Source: a virus | Strand: one strand, 5' to 3' | IMG/VR virus record: IMGVR_UViG_3300022602_000256 | Location: 1-34,563 of that record | Length of the DNA stretch: 34,563 nucleotides | Shown: positions 1 to 5,616 of the stretch, piece by piece | Layout of the letters: the number at the start of each line of letters is the position of its first letter | How positions within the stretch are numbered: position 1 is the stretch's first letter | Notes under the pieces: generated by a model | What the model was told of the DNA's origin: nothing | The model's input: the letters and a program-made list of their open reading frames with translations, nothing else | The model's database searches: none | Program-made: the position numbers and the translations under genes

Positions 1-122
1 TATTCACATATCAACGGAATAAATTGACCTGCAAACCAATCTCTCAAATCCATACCTGTATTAGTGCAGGTAGCAATATGACCATCTATTGTTTTTTCAT
101 ATGTATGTGGGAATGCTTTCAT
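1..122 (-). CDS. Partial small phage protein (second copy of the 33293-33505 gene)
   Basis: Only the first 40 codons are present, and the 3' end is cut by the window edge. The protein begins MKAFPHTYEK and is identical over the visible part to the product of 33293-33505. The start is the ATG at 122-120, which overlaps the TGA stop of the upstream 66-aa gene as ATGA and is preceded by a GGGG-rich ribosome site. Function is unknown. Its amino acids are probably folded (motif MDLRDWFAGQF), a pattern seen in many small phage proteins of this kind. If the two window ends were joined, the reading frame would hit TAG at once, so circular closure at this point would give a 40-aa truncated copy. Confidence 0.7.
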   Translation of the reverse strand, partial: MKAFPHTYEKTIDGHIATCTNTGMDLRDWFAGQFIPLICE

Positions 123-319
123 TCTTGTCCCCTTGCACGAATAGCTTGAGCACAAATTAACTCAACCCTTAATGTGTAGTAATCGCTTATGCTATCCATA
201 GCATCACACACCTTTGCGCACTCCTCACGTTCATCTTCAGCAATAGCATCAACAATTGTGCGTACCATACCCTCACTAAAGTGTTCTAAAAGTATCTGTA
301 CCGCTGTATCTTTAATCAT
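119..319 (-). CDS. Small acidic phage protein, EREECAKVCDA family (copy 1)
   Basis: A 66-aa protein with the motif EREECAKVCDA followed by a C-terminal CAQAIRARGQE, a pattern very common in small hypothetical proteins of proteobacterial phages. It differs from the copy at 33502-33702 by two conservative changes (V/I). It overlaps the next gene downstream by ATGA and starts inside the end of the upstream 55-aa gene. There is no signal peptide or membrane segment. The two spaced Cys residues do not form an obvious zinc site. Biochemical role is unknown. Confidence 0.75.
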   Translation of the reverse strand: MIKDTAVQILLEHFSEGMVRTIVDAIAEDEREECAKVCDAMDSISDYYTLRVELICAQAIRARGQE

Positions 320-479
320 TCTTATCTCCTTGCTGTTCTATAAATGTTCTTTTAATAATTTCTATGGCATTATGGAATTGATCACTCGCTTTACCAGTTG
401 AAAGAGTCCTAGCCAACACAAGTGCTTCAAGTGCAACTGCTAACGCATAATCTTTAGTTAATTTTTCTTCTTTAGTCAT
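312..479 (-). CDS. Small helical protein, 55 aa
   Basis: An ATG at 479-477 opens a 55-aa frame (MTKEEKLTKDYALAVALEAL...) ending with TAA at 312. Its start overlaps the TGA of the 119-aa gene upstream as ATGA. Its end overlaps the start of the 66-aa gene by 8 nt, which is the tight packing expected of real genes in this operon. The composition predicts one or two amphipathic helices. It also carries a diverged version of the linker seen at the right end (GCAAGGAGATAAGAATGA). No family recognised. Confidence 0.65.
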   Translation of the reverse strand: MTKEEKLTKDYALAVALEALVLARTLSTGKASDQFHNAIEIIKRTFIEQQGDKND

Positions 480-835
480 ACAGCCCTCATCACTCTTTGT
501 TGTTTGCCAGAATTACCTTTCCTAGTCTCACCAGTAACCTCTACAAAGCCTTTTCTGAGCAGTGGTGCATATCTAGCAGTGATGGAACTGTATCTATGCT
601 TTGGAAACATATCTAGCACTTCATCAGAAATACATCCTTTCTCCCCAAAAGACTTAATAGCTTCATAGACAATGCTTTCTAGCTTGGTTGTGTCCACAGT
701 CTGAGCTGAGGATTTTGATGTCTCTGGGTCAGTCTTTCTGGCTAACATCTTGGACTCAGTGCCAAAGTGCCTGCTTAATAAACCAGAGCTGTTAAACATT
801 TCATTTATTTGGTCAAAAATCGTAATTTGTTTCAT
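476..835 (-). CDS. Winged-helix-like phage protein
   Basis: A 119-aa protein. Residues about 50-110 (ESIVYEAIKSFGEKGCISDEVL...SSITARYAPLLRKGFVEVTGETR) read like a winged helix: helix, helix with the SSITARYAPL recognition segment, then a beta-wing. Proteins of this shape are common next to phage recombination genes and are assumed to bind DNA. ATG at 835 follows an AAGGA ribosome site. It is the first gene after the 131-bp intergenic region that holds a palindrome, so it may be separately controlled. Regulator versus structural DNA-binding role cannot be decided from sequence. Confidence 0.6.
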   Translation of the reverse strand: MKQITIFDQINEMFNSSGLLSRHFGTESKMLARKTDPETSKSSAQTVDTTKLESIVYEAIKSFGEKGCISDEVLDMFPKHRYSSITARYAPLLRKGFVEVTGETRKGNSGKQQRVMRAV

Positions 836-966
836 AATTTTTCCTTAATGTAAATATAAATTGGGAGGCTTACATAAAGCAGTGTGTGTACAACTTCCAT
901 TCTCCAATAATCGACTATGATTATTGTTAAAACATGAGGAGCTAACCCTCATTACCTCCCAAAACT
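836..966 (-). promoter_or_regulatory. Intergenic control region with palindrome and weak terminator-like hairpin
   Basis: This 131-bp gap holds three things. A hairpin ATGAGG/CCTCAT (934-952) followed on the minus strand by a short T-run may be a weak terminator after the 78-aa gene. A perfect 8-bp palindrome CAATAATC-N6-GATTATTG (905-926) looks like an operator. On the minus strand it also has TTTATGTAAGCC (867-878), sharing TTTATGTAAG with the operator region at 2881-2890. No convincing -35/-10 pair was found, so the promoter for the leftward genes is unplaced. Confidence 0.4.
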
Positions 967-1203
967 TTAAAATCCTATGTCATCATCCTTTTTTTCAAAG
1001 CTAAGTGTTCTTTCTTTTGGAGGATTAATCCATGCCCAGCCAGACCAAGGAGGGTCACAAACTGGTATTGAGTCTATCTTAAGCATGTGTCCTTGTGGTG
1101 TATCAATAATAGACCCAAGCCTATGATATTTGTTCTTTTTGTTGCCATCCCTGTCTGTGTATGTGCCAACAATGGTGCTCAATTCTGATATTACTTTAGA
1201 CAT
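967..1203 (-). CDS. Phage protein of unknown function linked to recombination genes
   Basis: A 78-aa protein starting MSKVISELSTIVGTYTDRDG and ending in an acidic tail (EKKDDDIGF). Its start lies 8 nt inside the end of the exonuclease gene, so it is translated as part of the same unit. Short beta-rich sequence and an acidic C-terminus resemble phage single-strand-binding-type proteins, which often accompany ERF and YqaJ genes. No motif proves this. Calling it an SSB would be guesswork. Confidence 0.55.
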   Translation of the reverse strand: MSKVISELSTIVGTYTDRDGNKKNKYHRLGSIIDTPQGHMLKIDSIPVCDPPWSGWAWINPPKERTLSFEKKDDDIGF

Positions 1204-1810
1204 TTAAGTTCCTTAATTTATTTACTTTATCTTCTAGCTCTTTTAAAAACTGGATTACTTCAGTCTCTAATTCAGCCAAATATGCTTGATCTAAATCAAC
1301 TCTTTTGCAAAAAAGTTGAAGATTCTCAGGCATCCTGGGGTCATAGCTCACAAAGTCACACCAGTTAGTCTGTGTGCAACCCATTTGCCATGTCATTTGG
1401 GTAATGTACTTGCTAGGCATTTTGCCAGATAACAAAGTGTCAACGTGAGTGGCTGTGTTTGGGCATTTGATCTCCAACAACCCTCCATCAACCAAGCCAT
1501 CTGGACTTGCACCAGACATCTCAATTTTGGGATGCTGGACAAATCCTACCTGGTTAACCATGCAGTTGTACTTGACCTCATAGCTTGCTCTAGCCAATGG
1601 CTCAGTCTCAGTCCCCCACTGCATAGCAGAATTGCTAAAAGACTCACTAGGCTTGCCTGTAAGCCTCTCACATAAAAGTTGAGCCATATAGTTATCCCTG
1701 CTTGTAGAATAGCCTGATTTGGTTTTTGCTACTATGTCTGCAACTCTAGATGCTGTGACCTTTCCTAGTCTAGCCTGAAACCACTCATCTGTGCCTTGTT
1801 CTATTTCCAT
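1196..1810 (-). CDS. YqaJ/lambda-exonuclease family recombination nuclease
   Basis: A 204-aa protein of the YqaJ viral recombinase family (PD-(D/E)XK fold, related to lambda Red alpha). Visible motifs: GTDEWFQARLGKVTAS at residues 6-21, the conserved E in WGTETEPLAR (E70), SPDG (D104), EIKCP (E113 and K115) and a Q-helix at YITQMTWQM. These give the metal site and the DNA-binding helix of this nuclease class. It is expected to resect one strand of double-stranded ends 5' to 3' and hand the overhang to the annealing protein encoded just upstream. Start and the upstream stop overlap as TAATG, a typical coupling for two proteins that act together. Confidence 0.9.
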   Translation of the reverse strand: MEIEQGTDEWFQARLGKVTASRVADIVAKTKSGYSTSRDNYMAQLLCERLTGKPSESFSNSAMQWGTETEPLARASYEVKYNCMVNQVGFVQHPKIEMSGASPDGLVDGGLLEIKCPNTATHVDTLLSGKMPSKYITQMTWQMGCTQTNWCDFVSYDPRMPENLQLFCKRVDLDQAYLAELETEVIQFLKELEDKVNKLRNLNV

Positions 1811-2391
1811 TATTTAGCCTCCAATTTCTTTTTCATTTTGTCTTTTACAGCAATTACTTTAAGTTGCCAAGGTTTATCACCATCAGTTGCTGAAATAGCC
1901 TTAACAAAGTTTTTCTGCAACTCTGGTAAATCTTGGCTTTGAGCTATTGCCTCTAACCAATCAGCCATTTCAGATTCATTGACATTAGATTTTGGTTCTG
2001 GTTTTCTAGATGCCATATTGCCATCATCATCTTCTGGAGCAATGCCACAGGCACTCATCAGGGAGTACCTCCTTGCATAAGTCAAAGCACTCCCATAACC
2101 CTGTGGGTCTTGTTTGCTTGCAGGAACATGCAAAACACCACACTCCAAAGTCTCCCCAGATTCATGCAGAAATATGGTTTCTACACTTACTCCAGTTCCA
2201 TTTTCATATAGTTTTTGCATCATGCCTATGCCATTGTTATTTAAAGCATCAATTACAGCCTCCACACAAGCTGATAGATCTGCATACTTGGATTTGAAGT
2301 GTGGGTTAGTGCTAGACTTTAAAGCCGGTCCAAACTCTTTTTGTGCCTTTACAAATGCTGTTGCTATTAACTTTCCACCTTGATTAGTCAT
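1810..2391 (-). CDS. erf: ERF-family single-strand annealing protein
   Basis: A 193-aa protein matching the ERF superfamily of phage annealing proteins: N-terminal LIATAFVKAQKEFGPALKSS, the YADLSACVEAVIDALNNNGIGM segment in two parts, and the family signature GYGSALTYARRYSLMSACGI at about residues 97-116. These proteins form rings or filaments on single-stranded DNA and anneal complementary strands. The start chosen is the ATG at 2391, behind GGGGAAC and overlapping the previous stop as ATGA. An upstream in-frame ATG at 2442 would add an unlikely 17-residue extension. Paired with the adjacent YqaJ nuclease, it forms a two-component homologous recombination system. Confidence 0.9.
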   Translation of the reverse strand: MTNQGGKLIATAFVKAQKEFGPALKSSTNPHFKSKYADLSACVEAVIDALNNNGIGMMQKLYENGTGVSVETIFLHESGETLECGVLHVPASKQDPQGYGSALTYARRYSLMSACGIAPEDDDGNMASRKPEPKSNVNESEMADWLEAIAQSQDLPELQKNFVKAISATDGDKPWQLKVIAVKDKMKKKLEAK

Positions 2392-2585
2392 AATGTTCCC
2401 CATGTAATTAAAATAAATAAAATAATTGAAATAATAATGCAAGCTGTGATTACCATCTTATCTTCTTTGTCAAACTTTTCATTCTCAAAATTTGGCTCTG
2501 GATGTTCAGGAAATGCATCAGCTAGTGTTCTTGGAAATGTCTTTGTTGTAGGATTAATATTCCCTTTTCTGAATTTAATTGTCAT
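2388..2585 (-). CDS. Small membrane-anchored phage protein
   Basis: A 65-aa protein beginning MTIKFRKGNINPTTKTFPRT and ending with one hydrophobic segment (MVITACIIISIILFILITW, residues 44-62) just before the C-terminus, so it is probably a tail-anchored inner-membrane protein. A longer in-frame start exists at 2681, but it would overlap most of the 62-aa gene, whereas the ATG at 2585 overlaps it by only 11 nt. Proteins starting with this MTIKFRKGN motif recur in phages. Function is unknown. Confidence 0.6.
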   Translation of the reverse strand: MTIKFRKGNINPTTKTFPRTLADAFPEHPEPNFENEKFDKEDKMVITACIIISIILFILITWGTL

Positions 2586-2763
2586 CTTCAAATTCCTCTG
2601 GTTCGCAATTTGGGCATCCTGGATGGTCAGGGTCTTGGCAATGTGGATGTGCAAAATAATGGCTTTTGTATTGTTTTTCAAAAAAATCTTTAGCCCTTAA
2701 TTCTGCATATTCAGGGTCTTCATCATAATTATCATCTGGTTCATAAAATGATCTATTGCTCAT
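2575..2763 (-). CDS. Small acidic Cys/His-rich protein, possible zinc finger
   Basis: A 62-aa protein, rich in D and E. C-terminal half has H-P-H-C-Q-D-P-D-H-P-G-C-P-N-C (about residues 39-53), which provides two to three Cys and several His for one zinc ion. The ATG at 2763 has AAGGAAAC just upstream and is the first gene of the leftward operon facing the divergent control region. No catalytic motif. Role unknown. Confidence 0.6.
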   Translation of the reverse strand: MSNRSFYEPDDNYDEDPEYAELRAKDFFEKQYKSHYFAHPHCQDPDHPGCPNCEPEEFEDDN

Positions 2764-2875
2764 AATGTTTCCTTAATTTAGTCTTAATTTAAAAATATCA
2801 GTTGTTGTGCTGATGAATTAAGTGTAAGCCAAATCTGACTAAATAACCACAATTTACAAAAAATATTTAAATGTG

Positions 2876-2904
2876 TTGCTTTTATGTAAGTTATGTCTTA
2901 CAAT
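2876..2904 (+). promoter_or_regulatory. Sigma70-type promoter for the rightward operon
   Basis: TTGCTT (2876-2881), a 17-nt spacer and TACAAT (2899-2904) form a credible sigma70 promoter. The expected start site, six to seven bases after the -10 box, falls on or next to the ATG at 2911, which predicts a leaderless transcript for the Cro-like gene. The -35 box is weak (four of six to consensus), which suits a regulated promoter. Confidence 0.6.
2885..2902. promoter_or_regulatory. Operator-like palindrome TGTAAG-N6-CTTACA
   Basis: A perfect 6-bp inverted repeat with a 6-bp spacer lies between the -35 and -10 boxes and reaches into the -10 box. A repressor dimer bound here would block RNA polymerase. 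The obvious candidate ligand is the small Cro-like protein encoded directly downstream, giving autorepression. The geometry, 18 bp with half-sites one helical turn apart, fits helix-turn-helix dimers. Confidence 0.5.
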
Positions 2905-2910
2905 TACAAC

Positions 2911-3078
2911 ATGGAAAAACAAAAAGCAATTGAATTAGCTGGGTCTGCTTCTAAGTTAGCAAGACTATTAGGAGTGGAAAGACAAAGTGTGCACAAATGG
3001 AAAAAAATTCCAGAGGGCAGGATTTGGCAATTGAAAGTCTTAAAACCTGAGTGGTTTGATAAAACACCAAGATTTTAA
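2911..3078 (+). CDS. Cro-like (YdaS-type) helix-turn-helix regulator
   Basis: A 55-aa protein, MEKQKAIELAGSASKLARLL and so on. Helix-turn-helix: the ASKLARLLGVERQSVHKWKK segment has the scaffold of the YdaS/Cro family (A..LA..LG....V..WK), followed by the usual IPEGRIWQLKVL tail. The ATG at 2911 is preferred over the in-frame ATG at 2893 because the latter lies inside the operator and promoter, and 2911 coincides with the predicted transcription start. Expected role: repressor of early promoters, including its own. No partner CI-type repressor was found in the window. Confidence 0.75.
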   Translation: MEKQKAIELAGSASKLARLLGVERQSVHKWKKIPEGRIWQLKVLKPEWFDKTPRF

Positions 3079-3080
3079 AA

Positions 3081-3377
3081 ATGGCTAAATTTTGTGCAAT
3101 TTGTAATGTAAACATAGAAATGCGAGATTCTAGGGCAGTTTTTTGTTTTAAATGTACAGATGAAAAAGGGAAAAGAACTGGAGGCAGAAAAGCCAGTCTT
3201 TTGGTTAAGAAAGCCATAAAGGATGGAATTTTGCCTGAATTAAAAAATTTGATTTGTGTTGATTGTGGAGCACCAGCTAAATGTTATGACCACAGGGATT
3301 ACAACAAACCTTTGGAAGTTGTGCCTGTTTGTAAAAGATGTAACAAAATTAGAGGTTCTGGAATTTTTGTAAGTTAA
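3081..3377 (+). CDS. Small zinc-finger protein with HNH-like C-terminus
   Basis: A 98-aa protein with three Cys pairs: CAIC...CFKC at residues 5-25, CVDC at about 60-63, and CKRCNKIRG near the C-terminus after YDHRDYNKPLEVVPV. The C-terminal part (CVDC, DHRDY, VCKRCN) has the look of a treble-clef/HNH-type zinc fold, a type common in phages, although the catalytic His pair of a true HNH nuclease is incomplete (one H in DHRD). It follows the Cro-like gene by 2 nt, in the same operon. Nucleic-acid binding is likely; cleavage is uncertain. Confidence 0.6.
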   Translation: MAKFCAICNVNIEMRDSRAVFCFKCTDEKGKRTGGRKASLLVKKAIKDGILPELKNLICVDCGAPAKCYDHRDYNKPLEVVPVCKRCNKIRGSGIFVS

Positions 3378-3378
3378 T

Positions 3379-3485
3379 GGGTTAGAATATTTTGAAACTG
3401 GGCTAGAAAGGGATTGATCCCCCTTTCGAAAAGAGTACCTCCCTCCTGCCATAGTTTCTTTTCTGGAGGTTTGCGAGGGCATTTA
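3379..3485 (+). promoter_or_regulatory. Structured leader of the DUF1376 gene
   Basis: This gap carries two potential hairpins: GAAAGGG/CCCTTTC (3406-3427, 8-nt loop, no T-run after it) and ACCTCC (3437-3442) paired with GGAGGT (3465-3470). The adjacent CCCTC (3441-3445) can also pair with GAGGG (3475-3479), which is the ribosome site for the ATG at 3486. The layout would allow translation to be throttled by leader folding. Confidence 0.35.
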
Positions 3486-4253
3486 ATGCACTATTACCAA
3501 CATCACATTGGTGACTTTTTAAAGGTCACATCTAGGCTATCTGATTCTCAGACTATGGCTTATCTTAGGCTTCTTTGGATTTATTATGATTCTGAAGAAC
3601 CTTTAATCAATAATATTAAAGTATTAGCATTTCAAGTAGGAGCATCTGAAAATGATGTTGAACTTATTTTGCATAGTTTCTTTAAATTGAATGAAGACTC
3701 TTGGCATCAAACTAGGTGTGATTTAGAAATTGCACAATATAGAGAACTTTTGGCTAAAAAATCAAAAGGAGGCAAGGTGTCTGCTGAACAAAGAAAGGCT
3801 AAAAAATCAACAGATGTTGAACAGGTGTTGAACAGGTGTTCATCAGATGTGCAACTAACCAATAACCATGAACCAATAACCAATAACCATAAACCAAATA
3901 TAAATACTATACAGTCAGGAGCAAAGCTCCTAACTTGCCCCCATCAGGAAATTTTAAAACTTTACCAAAAGCATTTACCCCATTTAACCCAGCCAAGGAT
4001 ATGGGAGGGAGCAAGGCAAACTAATCTAAAAAACAGATGGGTACAAGCATCCCAAAAGTCTGATTTTTCAGATGGATATACAAATTTGGAGGAGGGACTT
4101 GTTTGGTGGGATGAGTTTTTTCATTACATAGCCAAAGACACTAAGCTATTTTCAGGCTTTGAAAGTAATAACAGAACTTGGAGACCAGACCTTGTTTGGA
4201 TAGTAAATGCTAGTAATTTTCAAAAAATCATTGATGGGAAGTACAACAAATGA
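3486..4253 (+). CDS. DUF1376-family replication initiation protein
   Basis: A 255-aa protein. N-terminal ~90 residues match DUF1376: MHYYQHHIGDFLKVTSRLSD, then YLRLLWIYYDSEEPL and a winged-helix-like region with NEDSWHQTRCDLEIAQYREL and a basic KKSKGG segment. DUF1376 proteins sit at the O-protein position of phage replication operons and are thought to recognise the origin. A low-complexity linker (VEQVLNRC..., TNNHEPITNNHKP) follows, then a conserved C-terminal domain (residues about 150-250). The ATG at 3486 has GAGGG six bases upstream. An in-frame start at 3414 would fall in the structured leader. It ends overlapping the next gene as ATGA. Confidence 0.75.
   Translation: MHYYQHHIGDFLKVTSRLSDSQTMAYLRLLWIYYDSEEPLINNIKVLAFQVGASENDVELILHSFFKLNEDSWHQTRCDLEIAQYRELLAKKSKGGKVSAEQRKAKKSTDVEQVLNRCSSDVQLTNNHEPITNNHKPNINTIQSGAKLLTCPHQEILKLYQKHLPHLTQPRIWEGARQTNLKNRWVQASQKSDFSDGYTNLEEGLVWWDEFFHYIAKDTKLFSGFESNNRTWRPDLVWIVNASNFQKIIDGKYNK
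3814..3895 (+). repeat. Iteron-like direct repeats inside the replication gene
   Basis: Two repeat blocks sit in the linker-coding part of the DUF1376 gene. At 3814-3843 an 11-bp unit (GTGTTGAACAG) recurs about 2.5 times in tandem. At 3857-3890 AATAACCAT and ACCAATAAC units repeat three times. In lambda, the origin iterons lie inside the O gene in the same relative position, so this is a candidate replication origin. The alternative is simple expansion of codons for a disordered linker. Confidence 0.45.
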
Positions 4254-4549
4254 GCTTTAAAAAATCAGAAACTCAAAATGAGCCAGAAAAAGAAGTCTAT
4301 GGACTATGTTCTAGGTGCATGTCCAGGCAGTTAAATTCAGTCTTAATAAACTTTGGGACTACATGTGAATCTTGTTTTAATGCCTATTGTGAAGCACCTA
4401 GTCCTTATGATTTATCCTACAAAAAGTATGAGGGTGATCCAAAAGGATGGGCAAAAAGGATAATTGATAGATATGAGTCTGGTGAAAAAGTTAGACCAAT
4501 TTCATTAAAGTTTGCAAAAGAAGCATTAAGAATTAAGGAAGAAATATGA
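4250..4549 (+). CDS. Small protein with a CxxC...CxxC zinc knuckle
   Basis: A 99-aa protein. CSRC (about residues 20-23) and CESC (39-42) would hold one zinc ion. The rest is a helical segment that ends DPKGWAKRIIDRYESGEKVRPISLKFAKEALRIK. It overlaps its neighbours on both sides by ATGA, between the DUF1376 protein and the ATPase fusion. The position next to a replication initiator suggests a loader or accessory protein, but no known family was recognised. Confidence 0.55.
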   Translation: MSFKKSETQNEPEKEVYGLCSRCMSRQLNSVLINFGTTCESCFNAYCEAPSPYDLSYKKYEGDPKGWAKRIIDRYESGEKVRPISLKFAKEALRIKEEI

Positions 4550-5616
4550 AAACATTAATATCTACTGTTGAACAAGATGAAATTACAAAAGAATGTTCAA
4601 AATCTTTTGATTTTCAATTTGATGGGTCTACCAAGTTTCAAGTTCCTTTTTTTGAAAAACCTGAAAATTTTCAAATAGGCTTGATTGTTGGGGCATCAGG
4701 CAGTGGCAAATCTTCCATACTATCTACCATAGGAGAGACTGAAAAAGTGTCTTGGAATCCTAATAAAGCCATTTGTAGCCATTTTGAAAATGCTTTGGAT
4801 GCTCAAAACAAACTCAGTGCTGTTGGACTTAATTCTGTGCCATCTTGGTTGAAACCATATCATGTGCTTTCTATGGGAGAAAAGTTTAGAGCTGATTTGT
4901 CAAGATCACTTAAAGACAATGCCATCATTGATGAATTTACTTCTGTTGTAGATAGAAATGTGGCTAAATCTTGTTCTTATGCCATAGCTAGACACATTAG
5001 AAAAAATGGTTTGAAAAATATGGTGTTTGCCTCTTGTCACTATGACATCATTGAGTGGTTACAACCTGATTGGATTTTTGATACAACTACAAGCAGACTT
5101 ACAGTCGCAAGGGGGTCAGTTCGGCCAGTTCTGGAATTGGAAATACTTCCTTGCACAACCGAAGCATGGTCAGTCTTTCGCAACCATCACTATCTCTCAG
5201 GAAACCTTAATAAAAGTTCACGATGTTGGATCGCAACATGGGAGGAAACGCTTGTTGGATTTGCCGCAGCTATCACTCTTCCCTCTGGAACATTAAAAAA
5301 AGCATGGAAAGGTCATAGGACTGTGATATTACCTGATTTTCAAGGTCTAGGTTTTGGAGTTCGAATTAGTGATGCAATTGGGCAAATATTTGTAAATGAG
5401 GGATGTAGATATTTTTCTAAGTCTAGCCATATTAGACTTGGTGAATATAGAAACAATTCACCTTTGTGGAGACCAACTGCTCACAATATGCAAGATAGAA
5501 GTAGGCAATATAAGAAATCCTTAGAACACAAAACAGACTTTTTTTGGTCTAAAGAAATGACCGAAAGACATGCAGATAGGATTTGTTATTGTCATGAATA
5601 TATAGGAGCAATATGA
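4546..5616 (+). CDS. ABC-type ATPase fused to a GNAT acyltransferase
   Basis: A 356-aa two-domain protein. Residues about 1-185 are an ABC-class ATPase without membrane segments: Walker A GASGSGKS (49-56), signature-like LSMGEKFRADLS (108-119), Walker B IIDE (127-130), and a switch His in FASCHYD (H165). From about residue 196 a GNAT fold follows: RNHHYLSGNLNKSSRCWIA, then VILPDFQGLGFG with the acyl-CoA loop (about 260-271). Comparable ABC-GNAT fusions occur in other phages. A Mom-like role in modifying phage DNA bases is possible, since Mu Mom is a GNAT-fold enzyme, but no residue seen here proves it. Codons 187-244 have base use unlike the rest. It overlaps both neighbours by ATGA. Confidence 0.75.
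   Translation: MKTLISTVEQDEITKECSKSFDFQFDGSTKFQVPFFEKPENFQIGLIVGASGSGKSSILSTIGETEKVSWNPNKAICSHFENALDAQNKLSAVGLNSVPSWLKPYHVLSMGEKFRADLSRSLKDNAIIDEFTSVVDRNVAKSCSYAIARHIRKNGLKNMVFASCHYDIIEWLQPDWIFDTTTSRLTVARGSVRPVLELEILPCTTEAWSVFRNHHYLSGNLNKSSRCWIATWEETLVGFAAAITLPSGTLKKAWKGHRTVILPDFQGLGFGVRISDAIGQIFVNEGCRYFSKSSHIRLGEYRNNSPLWRPTAHNMQDRSRQYKKSLEHKTDFFWSKEMTERHADRICYCHEYIGAI

Larger units (their letters stand above)
2764..2910. promoter_or_regulatory. Divergent control region between leftward and rightward operons
   Basis: This 147-bp region separates the leftward recombination genes from the rightward replication operon. It is very AT-rich, with T/A runs around 2850-2870. Besides the rightward promoter and palindrome listed separately, it carries a degenerate second site TGTAAG-CCAAAT-CTGACT at 2823-2840 on the leftward side. 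Arrangement resembles the operator-flanked switch of lambdoid phages, but no second repressor gene faces it here. A leftward promoter could not be assigned with confidence. Confidence 0.55.

Noticed and set aside
1445-1675. Open frame on the plus strand opposite the exonuclease gene
   Set aside because: It lies wholly within the YqaJ gene on the other strand, has no ribosome site and no recognisable protein features.
2010-2383. Two plus-strand frames opposite the ERF gene, His-rich
   Set aside because: Shadows of the conserved ERF coding frame; composition reflects reverse-complement codon bias.
3378-3480. Intrinsic terminator between the zinc protein and DUF1376 genes
   Set aside because: The GAAAGGG/CCCTTTC hairpin is followed by GAAAAG and not by a T-run on the plus strand, so simple termination is unlikely.
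5027-5296. 89-codon frame within the ATPase-GNAT gene
   Set aside because: It is an overlapping frame across a region where the main frame has clear motifs (Walker/GNAT), and it lacks a ribosome site.
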